NCBI GenBank assembly: GCA_903908715.1
Contig: CAIVSY010000027.1
Location: 1 to 36,116, forward strand
Direction of reading: 5' to 3'
DNA length: 36,116 nt
Origin: an uncultured bacterium
GTDB taxonomy: Bacteria; Verrucomicrobiota; Kiritimatiellia; CAIKKV01; CAITUY01
Below the pieces are notes generated by a model. The model was not told where the DNA came from and searched no databases. It worked only from the letters and a program-made list of their open reading frames with translations. Below are positions 15,752 through 24,632 of this stretch, piece after piece (positions within the stretch are counted from its first letter, which is position 1; every line of letters starts with the position of its first letter). The position numbers and the translations under genes are program-made.

Positions 15752-17695
15752 ATGGGTATGAATGTTACACAGAAGATCCTGCAGGCGCATCTTGCGGGAG
15801 GGGAACTGATTGCCGGGCGCGAGATTGCGATCAAAATCGACCAGACGTTGACGCAGGATGCGACGGGAACGATGGCCTATCTGCAGTTCGAGGCGATGGG
15901 GCTGGATCGTGTGCGGAATGAGCTGGCGGTCAGTTATGTGGATCACAACACGATCCAGGTCGGGTTTGAGAATGCCGACGATCACCGGTACCTGCAGACG
16001 GTGGCGGCGCGTTACGGTGTGGTGTATTCGCGGCCCGGGAACGGGATCTGCCACCAGGTGCATCTGGAGCGCTTCGGGGTGCCGGGTAAGACGCTGCTTG
16101 GATCCGACTCGCACACGCCGACGGGCGGCGGGCTGGGCATGATCGCCATCGGGGCGGGAGGGATTGACGTGGCGGTGGCCATGGGCGGGGGCGCTTTCCA
16201 TCTTACGTCACCAAAGGTTGTGCGCATTCATCTGACCGGCCGCTTGCGTCCGTGGGTGACGGCGAAGGATGTAATCCTGAGGGTGTTGCAGATCTTTTCG
16301 ACGAAGGGAAATGTGGGGTGTATCCTGGAATACACCGGCCCCGGGGTGAAGACCCTGAGTGTTCCGGAGCGCGCAACGATTACCAATATGGGAGCTGAAT
16401 GCGGCGTGACGACTTCCGTGTTTCCCAGCGACGAGGTTACGCGGGCTTTCCTGGAGGCGCAGGGACGCGGGGAAAGCTGGGTGGCGCTGGCGGCGGATCC
16501 CGATGCGAAGTATGAACGGGAGGAGACGATTAACCTTTCGGCGCTTGAGCCGCTGGCGGCGGCGCCGCATTCGCCGGATAACATCGTGACGGTCGCCTCG
16601 CTCGCGGGGACGCGGGTGGAGCAGGTTCTGATTGGGTCCTGCACGAATTCCTCCTTTGCCGATTTGAAGACGGTGGTCCGGATCCTGCAGGGGCGGACGG
16701 TGCATCCTGACGTCAGTTTCGGGGTGGCGCCCGGTTCGCGTCAGGTATTGAAGATGCTGGCGGAGGAAGGTGGAGTGGCCGCCCTGCTGGGAGCGGGGGC
16801 CCGGATTCTGGAGAGTGCCTGCGGGTTCTGCATCGGCAACTCGCAATCACCGTCGACCGACGCGGTTTCCCTGCGGACGAACAACCGCAATTTCGAAGGC
16901 CGGTCCGGGACCCGGTCGGCGAAAGTCTACCTGGTCAGCCCGCCCGTGGCAGCGCTGGCGGCATTGCGCGGGAAGATTGTGGATCCGCTGGCCGAGAAGG
17001 CAATACCCTATCCGCGGGTTCGGATGCCCAAGGCCTTTGACACGGATGATACGATGCTCATTCATCCGCCGGCGGACGCGGCGTCCGTGCGCGTGGTGCG
17101 GGGTCCGAACATCGGGGAGCCTCCCCGGAACACACCGCTCCCCGAGGCGATTCGTGGTGTGGCGACGATCAAGGTGGGCGACAAGATCACGACGGATCAC
17201 ATCATGCCTGCGGGTTCCCGGCTGAAATACCGGTCCAATGTTCCCGCTTATTCCGCCTATGTTTTCGAGGGGGTGGATGCGGGATTTGCCAGGCGTGCCG
17301 GAGAGTTGCGGGATGCAGGCCGGCATAATCTGGTGATTGCGGGGGAATCCTACGGGCAGGGGTCCAGCCGCGAGCATGCGGCGCTTTGCCCGATGTATCT
17401 GGGGGTCAAGGCTGTGGTCGCCCGGAGCTTGGAGCGTATCCATACGGCCAACCTGATCAACTTCGGCATCCTGCCGCTGGTGTTTGCGGATGCGGCCGAT
17501 TATGACCGGATTTCGCAGGGGGATGAGTTGATGCTCGAGGGGGTGCGTTCGGCGTTAGGCAGTGGTGTCGACCGGCTGGTGCTCCGGAATGCAAGCCGGG
17601 GGGTGGACATCCCGGTCGTGGCGGCGTTCACGAGCCGGCAGCGGGCGATTCTGCTGGCCGGTGGATTGTTGAACTACACGCGGGAATCGAAATAG
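15752..17695 (+). CDS. Aconitate hydratase (Aquifex-type)
   Basis: Aconitase interconverts citrate and isocitrate through cis-aconitate. The 647-residue length is shorter than E. coli AcnA/AcnB and fits the Aquifex-type family (TIGR01342). The three ligands of the 4Fe-4S cluster are C297 in GSCTNSS and C357 and C360 in [17 protein letters not shown]. Other landmarks are [21 protein letters not shown] (residues 117-137) and, in the C-terminal swivel domain, [13 protein letters not shown] and [15 protein letters not shown]. The ATG at 15752 has GGAGGGGAG about six bases upstream; an earlier in-frame start has none. The isocitrate dehydrogenase gene follows after 34 bp, so two consecutive TCA steps are probably cotranscribed. 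Confidence 0.95.
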   Translation: MGMNVTQKILQAHLAGGELIAGREIAIKIDQTLTQDATGTMAYLQFEAMGLDRVRNELAVSYVDHNTIQVGFENADDHRYLQTVAARYGVVYSRPGNGICHQVHLERFGVPGKTLLGSDSHTPTGGGLGMIAIGAGGIDVAVAMGGGAFHLTSPKVVRIHLTGRLRPWVTAKDVILRVLQIFSTKGNVGCILEYTGPGVKTLSVPERATITNMGAECGVTTSVFPSDEVTRAFLEAQGRGESWVALAADPDAKYEREETINLSALEPLAAAPHSPDNIVTVASLAGTRVEQVLIGSCTNSSFADLKTVVRILQGRTVHPDVSFGVAPGSRQVLKMLAEEGGVAALLGAGARILESACGFCIGNSQSPSTDAVSLRTNNRNFEGRSGTRSAKVYLVSPPVAALAALRGKIVDPLAEKAIPYPRVRMPKAFDTDDTMLIHPPADAASVRVVRGPNIGEPPRNTPLPEAIRGVATIKVGDKITTDHIMPAGSRLKYRSNVPAYSAYVFEGVDAGFARRAGELRDAGRHNLVIAGESYGQGSSREHAALCPMYLGVKAVVARSLERIHTANLINFGILPLVFADAADYDRISQGDELMLEGVRSALGSGVDRLVLRNASRGVDIPVVAAFTSRQRAILLAGGLLNYTRESK

Positions 17696-17729
17696 GCGGA
17701 CAAACAGCGCAATCGGACAGGAGTCAGTC

Positions 17730-18989
17730 ATGAGTTACGAGAAGATTGTTGTGCCGAAGCAGGGGCAGAAGATCACGATGGGCCGGGATGGCAGGCTCAA
17801 GGTCCCCGATTGCCCCGTTATCCCGTTCATCGAGGGCGACGGGATCGGCCGGGATATCACACGGGCGGCTATGATTGTCTGGGATGCCGCGGTGCATCAG
17901 GCCTACGGCGGGCGCCGCAAGGTTGAATGGATGGAGATCTATGCCGGTGAAAAGGCGAATGCCGTGTATGGCAAGCCGGTCTGGCTTCCGCCGGAAACCC
18001 TGACGGCCTGCCGGGAGTACCTGGTTTCCATCAAGGGGCCGCTGACGACGCCTGTGGGTGGCGGGATCCGCAGCCTGAACGTGGCCTTGCGTCAGGAGCT
18101 TGACCTGTATGTGTGCCAGCGGCCGGTGCGCTGGTTCCGGGGTGTGCCTTCGCCGGTCAAGCAGCCCGAGCTGACCGATATGGTGATTTTTCGCGAGAAC
18201 TCCGAGGATATCTATGCGGGCATCGAGTGGGCGGCCGGTACACCCGAAGTCCGCAAGGTGGTTGATTTCCTCCAGCGGGAGATGGGCGTCAAGAAGATCC
18301 GGTTCCCGGAGACTTCTTCGATCGGCGTCAAGCCTGTGTCGCGCGAGGGCACGGAGCGGCTGGTCAAGTCGGCCATCGAATATGCGATTGCCGGGAAACG
18401 CCCCTCTGTGACCCTGGTACACAAGGGGAACATCATGAAGTTCACCGAGGGGGGGTTCCGGGACTGGGGATATGAGACGGCCCGCAAGCATTTTGGCGCT
18501 GTGCCGTTGGATGGCGGACCCTGGCACAAGATCCAGTTGCCGGAAGGACGCGAGCTGGTGATCAAGGATTGTATTGCCGATGCCTTCCTCCAGCAGATTC
18601 TGACGCGTCCGGCGGACTATTCGGTGATTGCGACACTCAACCTGAACGGCGACTACATTTCCGATGCGCTCGCGGCTTGCGTGGGCGGGATCGGCATCGC
18701 GCCCGGCGCCAATATCAACTACGAAACCGGAGCGGCCTGCTTTGAGGCGACGCACGGGACTGCGCCGAAGTATGCGGACCAGGACAAGGTCAACCCGGGC
18801 TCCCTGATCCTCAGCGGTGAGATGATGTTCCGCTACATGGGATGGGTCGAGGCGGCTGACCGGATCATTGCCGGGATGGAGCGGACCATCAGCAACAAGA
18901 CGGTGACGTACGACTTCGAGCGCTTGATGGAAGGTGCCAGGCTTCTCAAGTGCAGTGAATTTGCCCGGGCCATTGCCGAGAACATGTAA
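17730..18989 (+). CDS. icd: NADP-dependent isocitrate dehydrogenase
   Basis: The enzyme oxidises isocitrate to 2-oxoglutarate and CO2. The 419-residue protein is close to the E. coli type. The substrate-binding and phosphorylation-site serine is S115 in [12 protein letters not shown]. Cofactor choice can be read: K347 and Y348 in [17 protein letters not shown], with Y394 and R398 in [10 protein letters not shown], are the residues that bind the 2'-phosphate of NADP in E. coli. The metal-binding aspartates are in [11 protein letters not shown]. No isocitrate dehydrogenase kinase/phosphatase is present nearby. The gene is followed by a strong hairpin. Confidence 0.97.
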   Translation: MSYEKIVVPKQGQKITMGRDGRLKVPDCPVIPFIEGDGIGRDITRAAMIVWDAAVHQAYGGRRKVEWMEIYAGEKANAVYGKPVWLPPETLTACREYLVSIKGPLTTPVGGGIRSLNVALRQELDLYVCQRPVRWFRGVPSPVKQPELTDMVIFRENSEDIYAGIEWAAGTPEVRKVVDFLQREMGVKKIRFPETSSIGVKPVSREGTERLVKSAIEYAIAGKRPSVTLVHKGNIMKFTEGGFRDWGYETARKHFGAVPLDGGPWHKIQLPEGRELVIKDCIADAFLQQILTRPADYSVIATLNLNGDYISDALAACVGGIGIAPGANINYETGAACFEATHGTAPKYADQDKVNPGSLILSGEMMFRYMGWVEAADRIIAGMERTISNKTVTYDFERLMEGARLLKCSEFARAIAENM

Positions 18990-19007
18990 GGGCGGCGGTT
19001 CTCCCGC

Positions 19008-19032
19008 GGGCGGCAAGGCGCTCTTGCCGCCC
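19008..19032 (+). terminator. GC-rich hairpin after icd, probable terminator or attenuator
   Basis: GGGCGGCAAG (19008-19017) pairs perfectly over 10 bp with CTTGCCGCCC (19023-19032) around a 5-base loop, 19 bases after the icd stop. No T run follows, so a factor-independent terminator is uncertain. The right arm overlaps the -35 box of the next promoter. Confidence 0.5.
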
Positions 19033-19053
19033 CCTGACGCCTCGTGCTAGAAT
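19024..19053 (+). promoter_or_regulatory. Extended -10 promoter of the BFN gene
   Basis: TGCTAGAAT (19045-19053) fits an extended -10 element, with TAGAAT matching five of six. TTGCCG (19024-19029) stands 18 bp upstream as a weaker -35. The ribosome site GGAGGG and the ATG at 19072 follow. Confidence 0.5.
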
Positions 19054-19071
19054 AGCTGCACGGAGGGAATC

Positions 19072-19644
19072 ATGATTCAAGTCAGGGTCGCGGGGTTATC
19101 CCTTTCGACTGTGGGGTTTGTGGTCCTGTTGCGTGGCGAGCAGGATCCGAGGACCTTGCCGATTTTCATTGGTGGTGCCGAAGCCCAGTCCATTGCCGTG
19201 CGTCTTGATAACGCGCAAATCCCGCGGCCGTTGACCCATGACCTGATGAAGAGCCTGCTGGATTGCGCGGAGTGCCGGCTCAAGCGGGTGGTGGTCAACG
19301 ATCTCGTGGAGGGGACCTTCTACGCTGTCCTGGTTTTGGAGCACGACGGTTTGGAGACCGAAGTGGATTCCCGGCCCAGCGACGCGGTGGCGCTGGCGCT
19401 TCGATGCAAGGCGCCGATATTCGTGGTCCGGAAGGTCATGGATCAGGCGGGCATCCTTCTGGAGGAAAAGCCCCCCGCGGACGAGCAGAAGGCTCCCGAA
19501 GAAAAGCCCGGGGCCAAGCCGCTTTCAACGGTTCGCCAGTTGAAGGCGCAGCTGGAGGATGCCATCAGCAGGGAGAAGTACGAGGAAGCCGCCCGCCTGC
19601 GAGATGAGATCCGGAAGTTCGAGCGGGAACACCACCGGAACTAG
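19072..19644 (+). CDS. Bifunctional nuclease (DUF151) family protein with UVR domain
   Basis: The 190-residue product has a DUF151/BFN domain at about residues 1-135. It shows LPIFIGGAEAQSIAVRL, PLTHDLMKSLL, and SRPSDAVALALRCKAPIFV, all typical. After an Asp/Glu/Lys-rich linker, residues 152-188 match a UVR motif (LKAQLEDAISREKYEEAARLRDEI), the UvrB/UvrC interaction helix pair. BFN proteins were described as nucleases in plants, but the bacterial role is not settled. BFN-UVR fusions are seen in several phyla. The ATG at 19072 has GGAGGG upstream. It is monocistronic and faces the histidine kinase gene. Confidence 0.92.
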   Translation: MIQVRVAGLSLSTVGFVVLLRGEQDPRTLPIFIGGAEAQSIAVRLDNAQIPRPLTHDLMKSLLDCAECRLKRVVVNDLVEGTFYAVLVLEHDGLETEVDSRPSDAVALALRCKAPIFVVRKVMDQAGILLEEKPPADEQKAPEEKPGAKPLSTVRQLKAQLEDAISREKYEEAARLRDEIRKFEREHHRN

Positions 19645-19665
19645 TGTGCGGCCCGAACCGGCACG

Positions 19666-22017
19666 TTAGGCGGTGTTTTTCTGTTCCGCTTCCCGTGTGC
19701 TGTTCCTGAATTGAGCCATTTCGGATACGGCCCGGATGAGGTCATCCGCCTGATAAGGTTTCGGGACAATGCCGCGGAATCCGTACCGGCGGTAGTTGGA
19801 CATGACCGGGTCATTCGAGTAGCCGCTGGATACGATGGCCTTGACCGACGGGTCTATTTCCCGCAAGCGCTGGATAGTGTCCTTTCCGCCCATGCCGCCG
19901 CGGATGGTCAGGTCCAGGATGACCACATCGAACGGTTGTCCTGAGGACTGGGCTGCCTCATATGCGCTCAGGGTTTCCTCGCCGTTTGAGGTGGTTGTCA
20001 CGAGGCAATTCTTCTGGGAGAGGATACGCGTGGCCAGGCTGCGGATGGCATCCTCGTCATCCATGATCAGGACGCGGATTTTTCCCATCGGATGCGGGTG
20101 TTCCCGGTGTGGCGGGGGGGAGGCGGAGGCATCCTCGATGGCGGGGAGGTAGATTTCGAACGTGGTGCCGATTCCCATGCGGGACTCGACGGTGATATGA
20201 CCGCCGTGACTGCGGATAACGGAAAGCGACGTGGCGAGCCCCATGCCGCTTCCATGCTGCTTGGTGGTGAAGTAAGGATCGAAAATCTTCGGGATGACCC
20301 TTTCCGGTATGCCGACGCCCGAATCGGTGATCGAGAACCGGACATATCGGCCAGGGGCCAGGGGGATGGGGTCGTCCGAGTCCAGGAGGATGTTCTCGGC
20401 GATCACCTGGATGGAGCCGCCGCTGGGCATGGCTTCATCCGCATTGATCGCCAGGCTGCGGATGACCTGCTCAATCTGGTTGGTGTCGGCCTCAATCTTC
20501 CACAAGGACGGGGAGAGCTTGAACTCCAGGCGGGACTTTGAGCCCCGCAAGGCGAATTCCACGGATTCCTTGATGAGGGGGCCTGGCGCAACCGCGGTTT
20601 TTGTCTGGGTCCCCCCCTGGGCAAAGGTCATCAATTGCCGGACCAGGGTCCGGGCTTCCTGCAAGGCGTTCTCCGCATCGCCCAGCAGGCTCCCGATGTC
20701 CGCAGGGGTTGCAGGGTTACTGCGTGCCAGGGATACATTTCCCAGGCTGGTTGTCAGGAGGTTGTTGAAATCATGGGCAATGCCGGCGGCCATATGGCCC
20801 AGGGAGTCGAGTTTCTCCGTCTTCACCCGTTCCGCTTCCATTCGGAGGCGTTCGGTTACGTCATGGAGAACGAAAACCATTCCGACCGGTGTGCTGGTGC
20901 GGTCGAACAGGGGATTGCCGATGACCGACAACCAGTGCTCGGATCCGTCGATATCGGTCAGGCGCAAAGGTGCTTCCGGTTCGTAGCGTTGCTTGGCGCG
21001 AACCGCGGCCTCGATATCCTGTGCAACGGATGTCTTCCCGGCGCCTCTTGTCAGGTGCAGAACCGTCCAAACCGGCTTCCCGGTGATATCATCCTGGGAA
21101 AGTGCGAGCCACTTTCCGGCCAGCTTGTTGATGAGTTGGATATCCCCGTTGGTGTCCGTGGCAATGACCGCGTCGCTGATGCCGCGGAGTACCACGCTCA
21201 TTCTTTCCTTCTCGGATTCCAGCCGTTCCTGAGCCCGGACGCGCTCCGTGATGTCGGTGAAGACAACGGCAAACTGTCCGAGCCTGGGGCAATAGGCATG
21301 GACAGAGAAGTATTTGTCCAATGCCAGCACATAGTCCTCGAAAGTTGCCGGGACGCCGGTGATCGCCACAGCTCCAAAGCGGGCGATCCATTCCTCTTCG
21401 ATGTTGGGAATGAGTTCGCGGACTGTGCGCCCGATCACATTCTCATGGCGCAGACCGGTCAGTGCCTCAAAGGCCGGGTTAATGGCCAGATACCGGTAGT
21501 TGCAGGGTTTGCCCTGTTCATCCACGATCACGTCGTGGAGGGCGAATCCGCTTGTCATTTCCGAGAAGAGCGACCGGTATCTTTCCTCGCTTTCGCGGAG
21601 GGAGGTTTCGGCCGCCTTCCTTTCGGTGATGTCCTCGATAATGGCAAAGCCGAACCGGGGCTGATCCTGCAGGCCCCAGATGGTGGTGGCGTTGATCCGG
21701 GCCCAGATGATCCGGCCATCCTTCCGGATATATCGTTTGACGGAAGTGAAGTGGCTTTCGCGGGACGGGGATTCGCGGACCCTGTTCATGGCGCTTGCCT
21801 CCAGGGCCCAATCTTCCGGATGGGTGATATCCTTGACGTGCTTGCCGACGATTTCCCCGCTGGAGTAACCGACCATGTCGAGAAATGCCGGATTGCATTC
21901 CAGCAGGTTACCTTCCAGATCGCAGAGCACGATGCCAATGATGGATTGGTCGAAGATACTGCGGTAGATCTGTGTCCATCCGCCGGCAGGTTTGCTGGGT
22001 TCGGCCATGTTCACCAT
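19666..22017 (-). CDS. PAS-containing hybrid sensor histidine kinase with receiver domain
   Basis: The 783-residue protein has three PAS domains at about residues 17-135, 140-262 and 272-390. A HisKA dimerisation domain carries H415 in AGIAHDFNNLL. The ATPase domain has the N box NADEAM (N525), the G1 box DSGVGIPE, the F box FDPYFTTK and the G2 box HGSGMGLATS. A C-terminal receiver spans about 647-770, with phospho-acceptor D702 and K753. There are no membrane segments, so it senses a cytoplasmic signal, possibly a cofactor-bound PAS ligand. No DNA-binding output is attached and no response regulator gene is adjacent, so the phosphate target lies elsewhere. The ATG at 22017 has no clear ribosome site; an ATG nine bases further in is an alternative. 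Confidence 0.95.
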   Translation of the reverse strand: MVNMAEPSKPAGGWTQIYRSIFDQSIIGIVLCDLEGNLLECNPAFLDMVGYSSGEIVGKHVKDITHPEDWALEASAMNRVRESPSRESHFTSVKRYIRKDGRIIWARINATTIWGLQDQPRFGFAIIEDITERKAAETSLRESEERYRSLFSEMTSGFALHDVIVDEQGKPCNYRYLAINPAFEALTGLRHENVIGRTVRELIPNIEEEWIARFGAVAITGVPATFEDYVLALDKYFSVHAYCPRLGQFAVVFTDITERVRAQERLESEKERMSVVLRGISDAVIATDTNGDIQLINKLAGKWLALSQDDITGKPVWTVLHLTRGAGKTSVAQDIEAAVRAKQRYEPEAPLRLTDIDGSEHWLSVIGNPLFDRTSTPVGMVFVLHDVTERLRMEAERVKTEKLDSLGHMAAGIAHDFNNLLTTSLGNVSLARSNPATPADIGSLLGDAENALQEARTLVRQLMTFAQGGTQTKTAVAPGPLIKESVEFALRGSKSRLEFKLSPSLWKIEADTNQIEQVIRSLAINADEAMPSGGSIQVIAENILLDSDDPIPLAPGRYVRFSITDSGVGIPERVIPKIFDPYFTTKQHGSGMGLATSLSVIRSHGGHITVESRMGIGTTFEIYLPAIEDASASPPPHREHPHPMGKIRVLIMDDEDAIRSLATRILSQKNCLVTTTSNGEETLSAYEAAQSSGQPFDVVILDLTIRGGMGGKDTIQRLREIDPSVKAIVSSGYSNDPVMSNYRRYGFRGIVPKPYQADDLIRAVSEMAQFRNSTREAEQKNTA

Positions 22018-22111
22018 GTGTTTCGATTGCGATTCAACATCCCACAGGTCTTGCGATGATGCAATGGCAAAATGTGGTCAGGAATAATGGCGTCAAAGCC
22101 GGTTGAGAGGC

Positions 22112-22139
22112 TTGAAAGGGAATGGGAAAACGATAGTAT
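22112..22139 (+). promoter_or_regulatory. Candidate thyX promoter placing transcription at or near the ATG
   Basis: TTGAAA (22112-22117) and TAGTAT (22134-22139) are separated by 16 bp. The thyX ATG at 22146 begins seven bases after the -10 box, and no ribosome site is visible upstream of it. This arrangement would give a leaderless message. Confidence 0.4.
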
Positions 22140-22145
22140 GGCGCC

Positions 22146-22739
22146 ATGAATATTGAACTGCTTGCCGTCACGCCGGATCCGGAAAGGATCATTGAGATTG
22201 CCGCCCGCACCTGTTACCAGAGCGAGGAAATGATGGTGTCGGGAAAGATCGGGCAATTACTGCCCAAACTGATAGCCATGGGGCATGAATCGCCTTTCGA
22301 GCATGCCTACGCCACGTTCCGCCTTTCCGATGTGTCCCGCGCGATGACGCACCAACTGGTTCGTCACCGTCTCATGGCTGTGTCCCAGAAAAGCCAGCGC
22401 TATGTATCCGAGGGGAACTTTTCCTGGGTGGTGCCGCCTTCGGTTCCTGCGGACCGGAAGTCGGAGTTCGATCAGGATATGGAGGGGATTCGTGCGTTGT
22501 ACGGCAAGTGGCTGGAGGCGGGGCTGAAGAAGGAGGACGCAAGGTTTGTTCTCCCGAACGCCTGCACCAGCGAGATTGTGGTGTCGGCGGATTTCCGGGA
22601 ATGGCGGCACATTTTCAAGGTGCGCTGTCATCCGCGTGCGCAGTGGGAAATCCGGGAGGCCTGCCGGCGAATGCTTCGGGAATTACACCGGCACGCCCCG
22701 CATGTGTTCGGGGACCTGATGCAGGAATTCGGGGGCTGA
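22146..22739 (+). CDS. thyX: Flavin-dependent thymidylate synthase
   Basis: ThyX makes dTMP from dUMP using methylenetetrahydrofolate, with FAD and NADPH, instead of the classical ThyA route. The 197-residue product has the ThyX signature RHRx7S at R73-H74-R75 and S83 (RHRLMAVSQKSQRY). The dUMP/FAD residues ESPFEHAYATF near 48 and the C-terminal RCHPRAQWEIRE also match. The active form is a homotetramer. The start is set by MNIELLAVTPDPERIIEIAARTCY, the usual beginning, although no Shine-Dalgarno is seen. It is transcribed away from the histidine kinase across a 128-bp gap. Confidence 0.97.
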   Translation: MNIELLAVTPDPERIIEIAARTCYQSEEMMVSGKIGQLLPKLIAMGHESPFEHAYATFRLSDVSRAMTHQLVRHRLMAVSQKSQRYVSEGNFSWVVPPSVPADRKSEFDQDMEGIRALYGKWLEAGLKKEDARFVLPNACTSEIVVSADFREWRHIFKVRCHPRAQWEIREACRRMLRELHRHAPHVFGDLMQEFGG

Positions 22740-22772
22740 GCCCGGTCCCGGTGCCTGGCCGTTGGGTTCCGC

Positions 22773-22880
22773 CTAGGGGGAAGGATTCCTGTTTCTGGTG
22801 GTCCGGTATATGCAGAACGCCAGCAGGCCGAGGATGACGGCCCAGCTGCCCAGCATGAATATCCATCCGCCGAGGGTCAT
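22773..22880 (-). CDS. MetS-like small subunit of the NSS transporter
   Basis: This 35-residue protein reads MTLGGWIFMLGSWAVILGLL, then AFCIYRTTRNRNPSP. One membrane helix (about residues 5-26) is followed by a short basic tail. It matches the pattern of the MetS/MaAIMP small-subunit family, which in Corynebacterium supports the methionine and alanine importer MetP. Its ATG overlaps the stop of the transporter gene (ATGA at 22877-22880), exactly as in known metPS pairs. It was found by reading downstream of the transporter and is too short for usual gene-length cut-offs. Family assignment rests on size, topology and position. Confidence 0.82.
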   Translation of the reverse strand: MTLGGWIFMLGSWAVILGLLAFCIYRTTRNRNPSP

Positions 22881-24511
22881 GGTGCCTCCTTGCTGTTGCC
22901 GGCTTCCTTCCGCCGCCATGCGATCCACACCATGCAGGCCAACAGGGCGAAAAGCAGAAGCAGGACAATCCGCGTCATGAGGATTGCCAGCGTATTCTCC
23001 GGCTTCACATTCCGCAGGAGCAGGAGGGGAATGCCGTCCTGTATCAGGTAGACGGCAAGGATCACGATCAGGAAGGCCGGTGTGACATAACGGATGATCC
23101 AGCGGTAGATTCCCGGGATCCGGATATCGGACCCGGCGTGCAGTTCCGTCCAGGCCCGGTCCATGCCGAAGACCCAGCCGAAGAGGATGGTTTCGACGGC
23201 TCCGAACAGGACCAGGCAGAAGGTGCCGCCCCAGAAGTCCAATTCATCCACGACCCCGGCGCCAAGCCCGAAAATTGCCATCTGGCAAAGCAGGAAGGTC
23301 ACGACTCCGAAAACGGTTACGGCTTCGCGGCGGGACAGGTTGAACTCATCCTCCAGGAAGGCGATGGCCGGCTGGGCCAGTGAGAGGGATGAGGTGATTC
23401 CGGCCAGGAACAGGAGGCCGAACCAGAGCAGGCCCAGCAGGTTGCCGAACCCCGACTTCTGGAGAACCAGCGGCATGGTCTTGAAGCCCAAATCGAAAAT
23501 GCTGGAACTGGACTGCAGTGTCGCCGTGGCCCCGAAGAATGCAACGGCGGCCGGGATGACGATGCTTCCGCCGAGGATGACCTCCGCCGTCTCGTTCGCC
23601 GAGGCGGAAGTCAACCCGGAAAGCGCGACGTCGTCCCGGCGGGAGAGGTAACTGGCATAGGTAAGGATGACGCCGATCCCGACGCTGAGGGTGAAGAAGA
23701 TCTGCCCCGCGGCGGCCAGCCAGACTTTGCCGTTCAGGGCCGTGCCGAGCAGGGCCAGGCGTTCCATGGAAAAGCCCTCTCCGTTTGCGAACGCCTGCCA
23801 GGCCTGGGCATTCCATAGTTTTGTCCAGTCGGGATTCCACAGGAACCCCATTCCTGCGAGAACATTGTTTTCCGGATGAGCCGGATCCGGCGTTCCGAGT
23901 GTGAACACGCGGATCATGAGGACGATGGCGATCACGAACAGCGCCGGCATGGCATAGCGGCAAACGCGTTCAATACCGCCCTTGATCCCGTAGGCGATGA
24001 TCCAGAGGTTGGCTGCAAACGTGAGGATAAAGAAGACATAGGCTGTGCCGATTCCCTGGAAATGCTCATTCCGGGCCAGTCCGCGATAGGCGTTGAGGAA
24101 AGCCCCCATGGATTGATGATCCGTGCAGGCGTTATAGCGGCCGGTTGCGGCGAAGAGACTGTAGGCCAGGAGCCAGGACTCGATATAGGTGTAGTAGGTG
24201 AAAATGACAATCGGGCCGAAGATGCCGATGACCCCGAAGTACTTGATGAACCGGCGCTTGTCCGCGAGATTATGGAACATTCCCGGCGCGGTGCTGTGGC
24301 CGAAGCCGCCCCCGAAGCGTCCGATGGTCCATTCGATCCACATCAGGGGCAGGCCCAGCAGGAGGAGGGCGACGAAATAGGGAATCAGGAAGGCGCCGCC
24401 GCCATTATTCACGACCTGTCCGGGAAACCGCAGGAAATTGCCCAGTCCGATGGCGCTGCCCGCCACAGCGAGAATGACACCCGTCTTACTGCTCCAATGT
24501 TGTCGGGACAT
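22877..24511 (-). CDS. Sodium-dependent NSS (SLC6-like) amino-acid transporter
   Basis: The 544-residue inner-membrane protein belongs to the neurotransmitter:sodium symporter family, with about 12 helices. The TM1 stretch AVAGSAIGLGNFLRFPGQVV and the following NNGGGAFLIPYFVALLLLG are diagnostic; TM1 carries the sodium- and substrate-binding backbone. The usual NxWRFPY is slightly altered to GNFLRFPGQ. TM6 to TM8 motifs appear in FFTLSVGIGVILTYASYLSR and LFLAGITSSLSLAQPAIAFLEDE. Substrate is probably an amino acid; the coupled MetS-like small protein points to methionine, alanine or similar, which is inference. It is divergent from the PHP-like gene. Confidence 0.94.
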   Translation of the reverse strand: MSRQHWSSKTGVILAVAGSAIGLGNFLRFPGQVVNNGGGAFLIPYFVALLLLGLPLMWIEWTIGRFGGGFGHSTAPGMFHNLADKRRFIKYFGVIGIFGPIVIFTYYTYIESWLLAYSLFAATGRYNACTDHQSMGAFLNAYRGLARNEHFQGIGTAYVFFILTFAANLWIIAYGIKGGIERVCRYAMPALFVIAIVLMIRVFTLGTPDPAHPENNVLAGMGFLWNPDWTKLWNAQAWQAFANGEGFSMERLALLGTALNGKVWLAAAGQIFFTLSVGIGVILTYASYLSRRDDVALSGLTSASANETAEVILGGSIVIPAAVAFFGATATLQSSSSIFDLGFKTMPLVLQKSGFGNLLGLLWFGLLFLAGITSSLSLAQPAIAFLEDEFNLSRREAVTVFGVVTFLLCQMAIFGLGAGVVDELDFWGGTFCLVLFGAVETILFGWVFGMDRAWTELHAGSDIRIPGIYRWIIRYVTPAFLIVILAVYLIQDGIPLLLLRNVKPENTLAILMTRIVLLLLFALLACMVWIAWRRKEAGNSKEAP

Positions 24512-24551
24512 GCCGGTACTGTAACGCAGCCAGGCGTGATTGTGAATACAG

Positions 24552-24577
24552 GATTTGCGGGAAATCTTTTGCGCAAA
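24552..24577. repeat. Two adjacent inverted repeats in a divergent gap
   Basis: GATTT-GCGGG-AAATC (24552-24566) is followed directly by the 10-bp palindrome TTTGCGCAAA (24568-24577). They lie in the 121-bp gap between the divergent NSS transporter and PHP-like genes. An operator for a dimeric regulator is possible; no regulator gene is adjacent. Confidence 0.4.
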
Positions 24578-24632
24578 GGGTGCTGATGCCGTAGGCTACC
24601 CCGGAAGCAACGCTTGTGAGGAAGGGGTTGGC

